Source: Microbispora amethystogenes
GTDB taxonomy: Bacteria; Actinomycetota; Actinomycetes; Streptosporangiales; Streptosporangiaceae
DNA: 64,000 bases
Direction: 5' to 3'
NCBI RefSeq assembly: GCF_016863015.1
Contig: NZ_BOOB01000030.1
Coordinates: 62,001 to 126,000, forward strand
In this document: in pieces, positions 16,802 to 23,931 of the stretch
Numbering within the stretch: position 1 is the stretch's first letter
Layout: each line of letters starts with the position of its first letter
Notes under the pieces: model-generated
What the model saw: only the letters and a program-made list of their open reading frames with translations
The model's database searches: none
Told to the model about the DNA's origin: nothing
Position numbers and translations under genes: made by a program

Positions 16802-17200
16802 CGCGATCCGGACCGGCGGTCCGGTGAACGTCTTCGCTCCGGCGGGTGACGCGTCATCCGGACGCCCATCCCGTGCTCGCGACCGGGCGACCTCGCCTGG
16901 GACCTCGGTCGCGAGCCGGGGGGACACACGCGCGAGTGGTTGAGCGGCGGCGTACCCGCGGAGCGGGACGGGCGGCGACCGAGACCCGCGGATGCGGACC
17001 GGCGTCACCAGGGCCGCTGCTCCGTACGCGGACGCGTGAGCAGTTGAGGAAGGAGCGCCGGCGGCGGGTTTCCGAGGAGAGGGCCGCCGGCGCGGGTCAT
17101 CGCATCGCGCCGCCTCACGGCGGCGACTTACCTGCTGTCACCCCGCCCGTCTCCGTACGGGGCCGGGCGGGGTCGCGATATTCAGAGGAGAACCAACCAG
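16802..17200. other. Spacer between cluster members 1 and 2
   Basis: 399 bases with no gene I can support. Right after the stop is an inverted repeat CCGGACC-GGC-GGTCCGG (16808-16824), perhaps a terminator. The rest is GC-rich. A good AGAGGAGA ribosome-binding site is at 17184-17191. Unlike the other members, member 2 lacks the AATCCT leader. Confidence 0.5.
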
Positions 17201-17806
17201 ATGTCCGTGTTGAAGAACATCGCCGGGGCTCTTGCCCTCGGCACCGCGCTGGGCGGCGCGGCCGTCGTGCTCGGCGGCGCCGTCGGCGCCGCGGCCGGCG
17301 CGACGACCGTCATGGGCGGCTACATCCCCGCTCCGAGCGCTCCGGCCCGCTACTACCCGCGCAGCTACAACACCAACTGGAACGCCAACTCGCAGCGGCA
17401 GGGCCACAAGGCGGCCAACCGCAACAAGAACAAGAACAAGAACAAGAACCACGAGTGGCAGCACGCTCGTCAGTCCGAGTACCAGGACCAGTTCCTGATG
17501 CGGGACTTCACGCTCGTGCTCACGCCGTTCCAGAAGTCGTCCAACGGCTCGGCCGCGCTGCCGTACAACGCCCAGTGGAGCCAGACGCAGGCGCTGCCCT
17601 ACTCGAGCCAGTACGACAACACGCAGTCGCAGAACCTGCCGCGCCAGGGCCAGGCCTCGCTCGCCGACCCGAAGACGAACCAGGCGACCGAGATCAACCC
17701 GAATCTGAAGGCGAAGAAGCTCGACGTGGACGCCGACATCGACATCAAGAAGAAGGAGGAGAAGAAGAAGAGGGAGATGGCGGACGACTTCGAGGCCGTT
17801 CCCTGA
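17201..17806 (+). CDS. Secreted Lys/Asn-repeat protein, Asn-rich cluster member 2
   Basis: 201 residues, paralog of member 1. Signal peptide MSVLKNIAGALALGTALGGA, then TTVMGGYIPAPSAP. A run of Asn-Lys (four AACAAG hexamers) is followed by HEWQHARQSEYQDQFLMRDF and the same FTLVLTPFQKS block, LPYN and LPYS repeats rich in Gln and Ser, and a tail NQATEINPNLKAKK with VDADIDIKKKEEKKK. Shared order and spacing show duplication followed by divergence of the middle. The highly charged, low-complexity mature chain is probably mostly disordered. Function unknown. Confidence 0.85.
   Translation: MSVLKNIAGALALGTALGGAAVVLGGAVGAAAGATTVMGGYIPAPSAPARYYPRSYNTNWNANSQRQGHKAANRNKNKNKNKNHEWQHARQSEYQDQFLMRDFTLVLTPFQKSSNGSAALPYNAQWSQTQALPYSSQYDNTQSQNLPRQGQASLADPKTNQATEINPNLKAKKLDVDADIDIKKKEEKKKREMADDFEAVP
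17423..17446 (+). repeat. AACAAG hexanucleotide repeat, four copies
   Basis: The same in-frame Asn-Lys coding unit as in member 1, again four perfect copies. Confidence 0.9.
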
Positions 17807-17821
17807 TCCTGAATGATCGCC

Positions 17822-17850
17822 GCGCGGCCGGCCGGGACGACCGGCCGCGC
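17822..17850. terminator. Hairpin after member 2
   Basis: Perfect 10-base arms GCGCGGCCGG and CCGGCCGCGC around a 9-base loop, 15 bases past the stop. No T-run, as is common for actinomycete terminators. Confidence 0.6.
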
Positions 17851-17873
17851 CCAGGGAGTGTCAGAGATCTCCT

Positions 17874-17898
17874 GGCCCCGGGCCGCAGGCCCGGGGCC
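17874..17898. repeat. Inverted repeat, 11-base arms
   Basis: GGCCCCGGGCC and GGCCCGGGGCC around GCA, 23 bases after the previous hairpin. Probably a second terminator element. Confidence 0.6.
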
Positions 17899-17906
17899 GG
17901 ACGAAC

Positions 17907-17964
17907 GTGCCCGTGCTCGCCGCGGTGTGGCTCGGTTTTCCGGCCACGTCCCGAGCACGGGCAC
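17907..17964. repeat. Inverted repeat, 13-base arms with 32-base loop
   Basis: GTGCCCGTGCTCG (17907-17919) is matched exactly by CGAGCACGGGCAC (17952-17964). The third inverted repeat in 140 bases. The long loop makes it less typical of a terminator; a protein-binding or structural role is possible. Confidence 0.6.
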
Positions 17965-18293
17965 TTCCGTCTTCCCCGGCTTCCCCGCCCCTCCGGCTTT
18001 TCCCGCCCCTTCCCAGCCCTCCCGGCCCCGGCTCCTGGCCGGCCGCGCCGACGGTCCACCCATCCCGAGAATCGGACATTACGGGACAAGTCACACTTTT
18101 ATCCTCTAATTCGCGCCATAAAGAGCTATCGGCTGATCAAAAGGCATAGAGCGGAGTTTGTCCGAGGATACCGACGGACATCAACGTAGCGCAGGAACCC
18201 GGCCCCGTGAGGGGCCTCAAAGATATCTCCCGGCCGGACAGGCGAGAGATATCGAAGGATGCGGGGGAGATCCAATCCTTTAGGGGGACAGCA

Positions 18294-18764
18294 ATGCGCA
18301 AGTTCACGAGGGTTATCGCCGGGCTCGCACTCGGCACCGCGGCCGCGGGCGGCGCCATCGCCATGGGCGCGACGGCGGCGAGCGCGGGGACCGACAACGG
18401 GCTCGGCACCTTCGCCTTGTCGAGCCCGCCCATGATGAACAACACCTTCATCCCGTTCGGCGACTTCGGCAATAACAACAACAACTGCGGCAACAACCTC
18501 GGCAACGGCAACGGTTGCTGGAACAATAACAACAACAACAACATGTTCTGGAACAACCAGTCGTTCTGGAACCAGAGCGCCTTCACCGACAACGTCGACG
18601 ACGACTCCAGCTTCGCCGTCATCGGCAAGGACGCCGCCATCGCGTTCCAGGACTCCACCAAGCGGAACAGCAACTTCTTCAACAGCGGCTGGTGGCAGAA
18701 CAACAACTGGTGGAACAACAACAATAACAACTGCTGGAACAACAACCTCGGCAACGGCTTCTAA
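18294..18764 (+). CDS. Secreted Asn/Trp-repeat protein, Asn-rich cluster member 3
   Basis: 156 residues. Signal peptide MRKFTRVIAGLALGTAAAGG with likely cleavage after ASAG. The mature chain is dominated by Asn runs (GNNNNNCGNNLGNGNGCWNN) and Trp pairs. A conserved block FAVIGKDAAIAFQDSTKR is followed by FFNSGWWQNNNWWNN; members 4 and 5 have the same block in the same order. Three Cys are present (FGNNNNNCG, GNGCWNN and NNNNNCWNN). The ATG is preceded by TAGGGGGACA. A composition of Asn with aromatic residues is typical of self-associating chains, but no assay-based role is known. Confidence 0.85.
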   Translation: MRKFTRVIAGLALGTAAAGGAIAMGATAASAGTDNGLGTFALSSPPMMNNTFIPFGDFGNNNNNCGNNLGNGNGCWNNNNNNNMFWNNQSFWNQSAFTDNVDDDSSFAVIGKDAAIAFQDSTKRNSNFFNSGWWQNNNWWNNNNNNCWNNNLGNGF

Positions 18765-19098
18765 ACCACTCCGCCGTAACGGCCTGCGAGACAACCGCGC
18801 CGTTCGGACTCCGGACGGGTGACGGGACGACCCGGACAGGCACTCGCGGAAGTTCTCCCGCCCTCCGGCGCCGGCGCGGCGCCCCGAGTTGAGCGCAGTC
18901 ACACGTTCCCACGAAAACCGGGAACGGCCGTTCGATCCGACGCGTGACTCACAAGGGCTCCGGCGGTTCTCTCTCGCCGGAGCCCTGACCTCCACACGAC
19001 CTCAAGCCTCACGGGGATTCCGAGGCACTTTCTCCGCGCCGTCGGAGAAAGGCCCCGGGAGATCAGGGCACATCGAATCCTGTCAAGGGGGACACGCA
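18765..19098. other. Spacer between members 3 and 4
   Basis: 334 bases. The 3' part of the member 3 transcript shows short matches to that of member 4 (GCGAGAC, GGTGACGG, GTTGAG.GCAG), so the two units were duplicated with their tails. It also contains CGTTCCC/GGGAACG (18904-18925), the stem-loop at 18954-18986 and the ATCGAATCCTGTCAAGGGGG leader. Only 112 bases separate the stem-loop from the next ATG and no separate promoter is obvious. Confidence 0.5.
18954..18986. terminator. Cluster stem-loop 1 (12-base perfect stem)
   Basis: Arms AGGGCTCCGGCG and CGCCGGAGCCCT around GTTCTCTCT, 190 bases after the member 3 stop. Nearly identical hairpins lie at 19793 and 21121 at the same distance behind members 4 and 5. 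Confidence 0.75.
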
Positions 19099-19590
19099 AT
19101 GCCCAAGCTCACCACGATCGTCGCAGGTTTCGCGCTCGGCGCCGCCGTCGCCGGGGGCACACTCGCCATGGGGATGACGGCCGCCGGCGCTTCCAGCGTC
19201 GACGACGGCATCGCGAACGGCGACCGGGGCGGCACCGGCGGCATCGCCCAGGACAACCTGGTCGGCAGGAACGCCTTCCCGGTCTTCGCGGTGCCCGTCG
19301 AGAACAACAACCTGAACAACAACCGGAACACCCTGCAGCAGAACCAGAACAACAACGACAACAACTCGCTGTGGGGTCAGCAGGGCTTCTGGAACCAGGG
19401 CCTGTTCGCCGACCGCCGGAACGACACCTCCGGCTTCGGCATCGTGTGCAAGGGCGTCGCCATCGGCTTCCAGGACAAGACCAACCGCGACAACACCTTC
19501 TTCAACAACAACTGGTGGCAGAACAACAACTGGTGGAACAACCGCGACCAGCGCAACAACTGGTGGAACAACAACGAGAACGTGCGCTGA
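19099..19590 (+). CDS. Secreted Asn/Trp-repeat protein, Asn-rich cluster member 4
   Basis: 163 residues. Signal peptide MPKLTTIVAGFALGAAVAGG, cleavage near AAGAS. The mature start VDDGIANGDRGGTGGIAQDN matches member 5. Asn-rich linkers (ENNNLNNNRNTLQQNQNNN) lead to WGQQGFWNQGLFADRRND and the conserved FGIVCKGVAIGFQDKTNRDN block, then FFNNNWWQNNNWWNN repeated at the end. RBS AAGGGGG. No known domain, anchor or enzyme motif. Asn is almost always AAC, in line with host codon use, so the gene is not obviously foreign. Confidence 0.85.
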   Translation: MPKLTTIVAGFALGAAVAGGTLAMGMTAAGASSVDDGIANGDRGGTGGIAQDNLVGRNAFPVFAVPVENNNLNNNRNTLQQNQNNNDNNSLWGQQGFWNQGLFADRRNDTSGFGIVCKGVAIGFQDKTNRDNTFFNNNWWQNNNWWNNRDQRNNWWNNNENVR

Positions 19591-20315
19591 GAGGGCAGGT
19601 TCCCAGCGGCCCTGCGAGACGATCACGCCGCGCTGCGAAGGTGACGGAAGAAGCCACGCGCCATCGGGAACTTCCGGCCCCGGACCGGCGGACCGGCGCC
19701 GTTGAGTGCAGAAACAGGTCTCTCGGCACATCGGCCGCTCCCGGAGCGGCCTGAGAACCGAGGACAGCCGTCCGACTCTCGACGCACCACCAAGGGCTCC
19801 GGCGGGACCTTCCGCCGGAGCCCTGCCTTGTAGGACCCCCTTTTCGAAGCCTCCCGAAGCCCTCCCCCGGTCCTCCCGCAAGCCCTCACCCCCGCCCCCC
19901 AGGCCCACAGGCGCAGGCCCCACCGCTGCCGCACATCAGGGCCCTCCTCGTACGGCGCACCGCCGGTCCGTGACCGCCGCCTCGGCACCGCTCCCCGCCA
20001 CACGCCGGCCCGTCCCGGTTCGCGCCGCCGGCACGAGACACGCGCCATGCCTGTACGGCCCTTCGGAGCAGGGGCGCAAATCGTACCTTTCTCCGCATAA
20101 GGCGCATTATCCCTCGAATCAATCCTATAGGCAGCTAATCATTACCCAAAAGCATCAGATCCTCGTTTGTCAGACCCGCACAGAGGAAATCACCCTAGCG
20201 TCGGAAGTAAGGCTCGATAAGGGCCATATTGGCAATTCTCACAGCCGGAATATGTGCGGGAAATGCCAGGTACTACGGGCAATCGACAATCGAATCCTGT
20301 CAAGGAGGACACATA
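19591..20315. other. Long spacer between members 4 and 5
   Basis: 725 bases. It holds the member 4 tail and its stem-loop (19793-19824), then a C-rich, probably untranslated tract (19840-20000), then an abruptly AT-rich segment (20085-20265) that should contain the member 5 promoter. Next come CTACGGGCAATC (20272-20283), shared with member 6, and the leader ATCGAATCCTGTCAAGGAGG. Open frames across it have no gene-like composition. Confidence 0.5.
19793..19824. terminator. Cluster stem-loop 2 (13-base perfect stem)
   Basis: Arms AGGGCTCCGGCGG and CCGCCGGAGCCCT around GACCTT, 202 bases after the member 4 stop. Same arms as stem-loops 1 and 3. Confidence 0.75.
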
Positions 20316-20942
20316 ATGCCCAACCTCAAGAAGGTCATCACCGGCCTCGTTCTGAGCACCGCGGTCGTCGGCGGCGCCATCGCCCTCGGGACCACGGCCG
20401 CCAGCGCCGGGGACGGGGACCGGGACGGTGTCGCCGACGGCAACCGGGGCGGCACGGGCGGCATCGCCCAGGGGAACACCGGCCTGGGCAACGGGCTCTT
20501 CCCCGGCTTCACCACGGGCACCGACAACAACGGCGTCTCCAACGGCAACCGGGGCGGCACGGGCGGCATCGCCCAGGGGAACACCGGCCTGGGCAACGGC
20601 GTCGGCCAGGGCTTCCCTGCCTTCGCCACCGCCAACCCCTTCGTCGACGGTAACAACCGGAACAACAACGCCAACAACAACAACCACTTCAACAACAACC
20701 AGTTCAACAACGGCAACAACTGGTGGTGGGACCAGCGGGGGTACTGGGGCCAGAACCTCTACAAGGACGGCAAGGACGACCACTCCGCGTTCGGCGTCGT
20801 CGCCAAGGACGTCGCCCTCGGCTTCCAGGACAAGACGAACCGGGACAACAACTGGTTCCACAACAACTGGTGGCAGAACAACGGCTGGTACAACAACAAC
20901 GACCGGTTCGACCGCAACAACTGGAACCGCCTGCGCCAGTAA
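20316..20942 (+). CDS. Secreted Asn/Trp-repeat protein, Asn-rich cluster member 5
   Basis: 208 residues, the longest of the group. Signal peptide MPNLKKVITGLVLSTAVVGG, cleavage near AASAG. The mature chain starts with two exact copies of a Gly/Asn module (GNRGGTGGIAQGNTGLGNG). An Asn-rich linker and WWWDQRGYWGQNLYKDGKDD follow, then the conserved FGVVAKDVALGFQDKTNRDN and NNWWQNNGWYNN. Strong AAGGAGG site. The module copies are identical at DNA level, so that duplication is recent. The gene should export a self-associating-type chain; function unknown. Confidence 0.85.
   Translation: MPNLKKVITGLVLSTAVVGGAIALGTTAASAGDGDRDGVADGNRGGTGGIAQGNTGLGNGLFPGFTTGTDNNGVSNGNRGGTGGIAQGNTGLGNGVGQGFPAFATANPFVDGNNRNNNANNNNHFNNNQFNNGNNWWWDQRGYWGQNLYKDGKDDHSAFGVVAKDVALGFQDKTNRDNNWFHNNWWQNNGWYNNNDRFDRNNWNRLRQ
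20437..20494 (+). repeat. 58-base direct repeat, copy 1
   Basis: Identical to 20542-20599 over 58 bases, offset exactly 105 bases (35 codons), so the reading frame is kept. It encodes the Gly/Asn module of member 5. Confidence 0.95.
20542..20599 (+). repeat. 58-base direct repeat, copy 2
   Basis: Second identical copy of the module. Recombination between the copies would delete or add one 35-residue unit in frame. Confidence 0.95.
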
Positions 20943-21475
20943 CGGGGCTGCTCCGTTCTCGCGGTATCGCTTCAACGGGGCACGGAGGGGCGGGGTGAGT
21001 GGTCCCGCTCTCCCGCCTCCGTCCCGCGACAAAAACGAAGAAGAGTGCAGACAAGCGGTTTCCGAGGTGCCGGGCGTCCGGCGCGGATAATCGCCCATCG
21101 ATTCTCTATGGCATGAGACAAGGGCTCCGGCGGAGGTTCTCGCCGGAGCCCTGACCTTTGCCCGGCCCAGGACGGCGGGCGGAAACCACGGTCACGAGGA
21201 TTGGGAGAGCCGGAGGCGGGGAATGCGGCCGGGCGAGTACCCTCCGGCACTGCCGGTGAATCGCGGACCGGACACCGACTGCGTCAGCAACCGGTTAACC
21301 CGTGCCATGGGTCGCAACGAGAGTTCAAACTCTCCCTCGCCGCGTTTGGCCGCGGGCCCCTTCGGCAATCTAGACACCACGGCGATGACCGGACATATAG
21401 GTCAGAACCGGACATCTCCGGTTCCCACCGGAGAAGTCAGAACTACGGGCAATCCATCCTTCGAGGAGGGCCTCT
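20943..21475. other. Spacer between members 5 and 6
   Basis: 533 bases with no supported gene. It contains stem-loop 3 (21121-21152) and, towards member 6, two CGGACAT copies (21390-21396 and 21409-21415), a small hairpin TCTCCGG-TTCCCA-CCGGAGA (21415-21434), CTACGGGCAATC and CATCCTTCGAGGAGGGC before the ATG. Confidence 0.5.
21121..21152. terminator. Cluster stem-loop 3 (12-base perfect stem)
   Basis: Arms AGGGCTCCGGCG and CGCCGGAGCCCT around GAGGTTCT, 178 bases after the member 5 stop; followed by GACCTTTG. Confidence 0.75.
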
Positions 21476-21778
21476 ATGCCCAAATTCCGGAACGTCATCA
21501 CCGGTCTGGCGGTCAGCACGGCAATGGCCGGCGGCGCGCTCGCTCTGAGCACCGTCAGCGCCCACGCCTCCACCCCGACCACCGCCACCATCGTCACCAA
21601 GTGGGGCTGCGGCTGGGACGGCCACGGGCACGGCCGCAACTACAACAAGAACAAGCTCGTGAACCGGAACGACTTCCGCAGCTTCAAGTACTACAGGATC
21701 AAGAAGGTCAACCGGAACACCGCCGCCTTCGCGTCCGGCGACGCGGTCGTCGACATCGACGGCGACGACGACGACTGA
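21476..21778 (+). CDS. Small secreted protein, Asn-rich cluster member 6
   Basis: 100 residues. The signal peptide MPKFRNVITGLAVSTAMAGG belongs to the same type as the other five. The mature part is short and unlike them: TTATIVTKWGCGWDGHGHGR, a basic stretch YNKNKLVNRNDFRSFKYYRI and an acidic end VVDIDGDDDD. The tail echoes the VDxDxD tails of members 1 and 2. GGAGGG precedes the ATG. One Cys and two His could bind metal, but nothing proves it. Confidence 0.8.
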   Translation: MPKFRNVITGLAVSTAMAGGALALSTVSAHASTPTTATIVTKWGCGWDGHGHGRNYNKNKLVNRNDFRSFKYYRIKKVNRNTAAFASGDAVVDIDGDDDD

Positions 21779-21855
21779 TCCGGACGGCGCTACCCGGCGC
21801 CGCTTCCTTCCGCACCGTGAACAATCCGCACGGTGGACAATCCGTACAGTGAACA

Positions 21856-21882
21856 AGCCCCGGCGGGACAGCCGCCGGGGCT
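21856..21882. terminator. Hairpin between member 6 and the Ku gene
   Basis: Perfect 11-base arms AGCCCCGGCGG and CCGCCGGGGCT around GACAG. It lies between the ends of converging genes and can serve both. The sequence resembles, but is not the same as, the three cluster stem-loops. Confidence 0.75.
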
Positions 21883-21928
21883 CCCGTGGATCGGCGAGGC
21901 AGCGCGAGGAAGCAGGCGGGCCGAACGA

Positions 21929-22897
21929 TCAGGCGGAGCGGCGGGTCTTGCGCTTCCTGGGGGCGCTCTCCTCCTCCGCGCCGTCCGAGGCCGCCTTGCC
22001 GTCACTCTTCGCGGCACTCTTCGCGGCAGGCTTCGCAGCACTCTTCCCGGCGCTCTTCGCCGAACTCCCCGCCGCGCTCTTCGCGGCCGTCCTCTCCTGC
22101 GGCTTCGCCGCCTCGGCGCCCTGGCGTTCCCGCTTCGCGGCCTCGACGCTGGCGCGCAGCGCGGCCATGAGGTCGACGGCCGGGCCCTGCTCGGCGGGCG
22201 CCTCGGGCGCCACGATCTCCCTGCCCGCGACCTTGGCCTCGATGACCTCCTGCAGGGCCTCACGGTAGGCGTCCGTGTACTCCGCCGGATCGAAGTCGGC
22301 CACCATCGTGTCGATCAGCGACTCGGCCATCTTCAGTTCCTGTGGCCGCACCGGGACGTCCTCCTCCAGGAAGCCGAAGTCGGCCTCGCGGATCTCGTCC
22401 GGCCAGAGCATCGTCTCCAGCACGAACACGCCGTCCCGGACGCGCAGCGCGGCCAGCGACTCCCGCTGGCGGAGGGCGATCTTCACGACCGCCACCTGCC
22501 CCGACCGCTCCAGGGCGTCCCGCAGCAGCACGTACGGCTTCGCCCCCTGCCCGTCGGGCTCCAGATAGTAGGACTTCGCGAAGTAGATGGGGTCGATCTG
22601 GTCGGCGGGGGTGAACTGCAGCACGTCGATCCGCCGCGAGGTGGTCAGCGGCAGGTCGGCGAAGTCGTCGTCGGTCAGCACGACCATCTCACCGGTCGGA
22701 AGCTCGTACCCCTTGGCGATGTCGGCGTACGGCACCTCCTCGCCGTCGACCGAGCAGACCCTCTTGTACTTGATCCGCCCGCCGTCCTCCCGGTGCACCT
22801 GATGGAAGCTGACGTCCTTCTGTTCGGTCGCGGAGTACAGCTTGATGGGAATGGTGACCAGACCGAACGAGATGGCGCCTTTCCAGATGCTCCGCAT
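21929..22897 (-). CDS. ku: Ku protein of non-homologous end joining
   Basis: 322 residues starting MRSIWKGAISFGLVTIPIKL, the standard bacterial Ku opening. The Ku core follows: FHQVHREDGGRIKYKRVCSV, LPLTTSRRIDVLQFTPADQI and the dimer region. The last 70 residues are a Lys/Ala-rich extension (AAKSAAGSSAKSAGKSAAKP) ending RKRKTRRSA, the type of basic tail that helps Ku thread along DNA. A further in-frame ATG at 22945 lies inside the promoter gap and is unlikely. It is divergent from the LigD-type genes, 77 bases apart, so the double-strand break repair set shares a control region. Confidence 0.95.
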   Translation of the reverse strand: MRSIWKGAISFGLVTIPIKLYSATEQKDVSFHQVHREDGGRIKYKRVCSVDGEEVPYADIAKGYELPTGEMVVLTDDDFADLPLTTSRRIDVLQFTPADQIDPIYFAKSYYLEPDGQGAKPYVLLRDALERSGQVAVVKIALRQRESLAALRVRDGVFVLETMLWPDEIREADFGFLEEDVPVRPQELKMAESLIDTMVADFDPAEYTDAYREALQEVIEAKVAGREIVAPEAPAEQGPAVDLMAALRASVEAAKRERQGAEAAKPQERTAAKSAAGSSAKSAGKSAAKPAAKSAAKSDGKAASDGAEEESAPRKRKTRRSA

Positions 22898-22974
22898 GGC
22901 TACATTCTCGTCTCTGTGTTCGAATACCGCTATGCTGGGATTCAAGGGAGTTACCTCATGGGCAGGTACCCACT
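22898..22974. promoter_or_regulatory. Divergent promoter region of the NHEJ genes
   Basis: A 77-base gap between the divergent starts of Ku and the ligase, AT-richer than its flanks. TATGCT (22931-22936) is a plausible rightward -10. No clear operator was recognised. Confidence 0.45.
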
Positions 22975-23931
22975 ATGGCGGTGCCGTACCCGGTCGAACC
23001 CATGCTCGCGGTCGCCGGCGAGCTTCCCCGAAACCCCGGCGACTACGCCCTTGAGGTGAAGTGGGACGGCATCCGCGCGCTCGCGTACGTCGACGGCGGG
23101 GTGGTGCGGGTGACCGGCCGGCACGGCGCCGACTTCACCTCCCGCTACCCCGAGATCGCCGCCGCCATGGCCCCGCTCGCCGGGCACCGGGCGGTCGTCG
23201 ACGGCGAGGTGGTCGTCTTCGACCACGAGGGACGGCCGAGTTTCGCCCGGCTGCAGCGCCGCATGCACGTGACCGATCCGGCGGGCGCCCACGTGCTCGG
23301 CCTCCTGCCGGCGTCCTACCTCCCCTTCGACCTGCTCCATCTGGACGGGCACACGCTGCTCGACCTGCCGTACCGGGACCGGCGGGCGCTGCTCGACTCG
23401 CTCGGCCTGGGCGCGCCGCCGTCCTTCCCCTGCGAACCGGAGGTCGTGGAGGCGACCAGGCGGCAGGGGCTGGAGGGCGTGGTCGCCAAGCGCCTCGACT
23501 CGCCGTACCTGCCGGGGCGCAGGACGGACTGGTGGATCAAGGTCAAGAACCTGCGCACCACCGAGGTGGTCGTCGGCGGCTGGCGGCCCGGCAAGGGCCG
23601 CCGCGCGGGCGGCGTCGGCTCGCTCCTGCTCGGCGTGTACGGCGGGCCTCCCCCGGGCGCTCTCCTCTTCGCGGGGCATGTGGGGACCGGCTTCACCGAC
23701 GCCGTGCTGGACGACATCCGCGGCCTGATTGAGCCGCTCGAGATCGGGCAGAGCCCCTTCTCTGGCGGGCTGCCGAGAGAGATCTCCAGGAATGCCCGCT
23801 GGCTCCGGCCCGAAGTGGTCGGCGAGGTGGCGTTCAGTATGTGGACCCGCGACGGACGGCTGCGCAACCCGGTGTGGCGCGGCGTCCGCGTGGACAAGAT
23901 CCCCGCGGAGGTGCGGCGGGAGGAGCGGTGA
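22975..23931 (+). CDS. ligD: ATP-dependent DNA ligase, LigD ligase-domain type
   Basis: 318 residues, a stand-alone ATP-dependent ligase as in the LigD ligase domain. The nucleotidyl-acceptor Lys is K29 in EVKWDGIRALAYV. VVDGEVVVFDHEGRPSFARL, GLEGVVAKRLDSPYLPGRR and WWIKVKN supply the remaining nucleotidyltransferase motifs, and an OB-fold follows to RRNPVWRG-like sequence near the end. It seals ends brought together by Ku. Its TGA overlaps the ATG of the polymerase gene, so LigD activities are split into two coupled genes here; no phosphoesterase domain is seen. Confidence 0.9.
   Translation: MAVPYPVEPMLAVAGELPRNPGDYALEVKWDGIRALAYVDGGVVRVTGRHGADFTSRYPEIAAAMAPLAGHRAVVDGEVVVFDHEGRPSFARLQRRMHVTDPAGAHVLGLLPASYLPFDLLHLDGHTLLDLPYRDRRALLDSLGLGAPPSFPCEPEVVEATRRQGLEGVVAKRLDSPYLPGRRTDWWIKVKNLRTTEVVVGGWRPGKGRRAGGVGSLLLGVYGGPPPGALLFAGHVGTGFTDAVLDDIRGLIEPLEIGQSPFSGGLPREISRNARWLRPEVVGEVAFSMWTRDGRLRNPVWRGVRVDKIPAEVRREER

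Larger units (their letters stand above)
17807..18293. other. Spacer between members 2 and 3 with stem-loops and AT-rich promoter region
   Basis: 487 bases without a gene. The left half carries three consecutive long inverted repeats listed separately. From 18060 the DNA becomes AT-rich: CGGACATTACGG (18074-18085), then TTTTATCC and ATAAAGAGC, and CGGACATC (18175-18182). The transcribed leader probably folds: GGCCCC-GTGA-GGGGCC (18201-18216) and GATATCTC/GAGATATC (18222-18229 and 18246-18253). It ends with CAATCCTTTAGGGGGACA before the start. Confidence 0.5.

Noticed and set aside
18954-21152. Repeated stem-loops as a CRISPR array
   Set aside because: Only three units at intervals of hundreds of bases, with genes between, and no cas genes.
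16217-21778. Cluster members as modified-peptide (RiPP) precursors
   Set aside because: They have Sec signal peptides and long low-complexity bodies, and no modifying enzyme or dedicated transporter is near.
16217-21778. Cluster members as chaplins or rodlins
   Set aside because: Size, secretion and Asn content are reminiscent, but the chaplin hydrophobic repeat and Cys pair are absent, and I could not align rodlin sequence with confidence.
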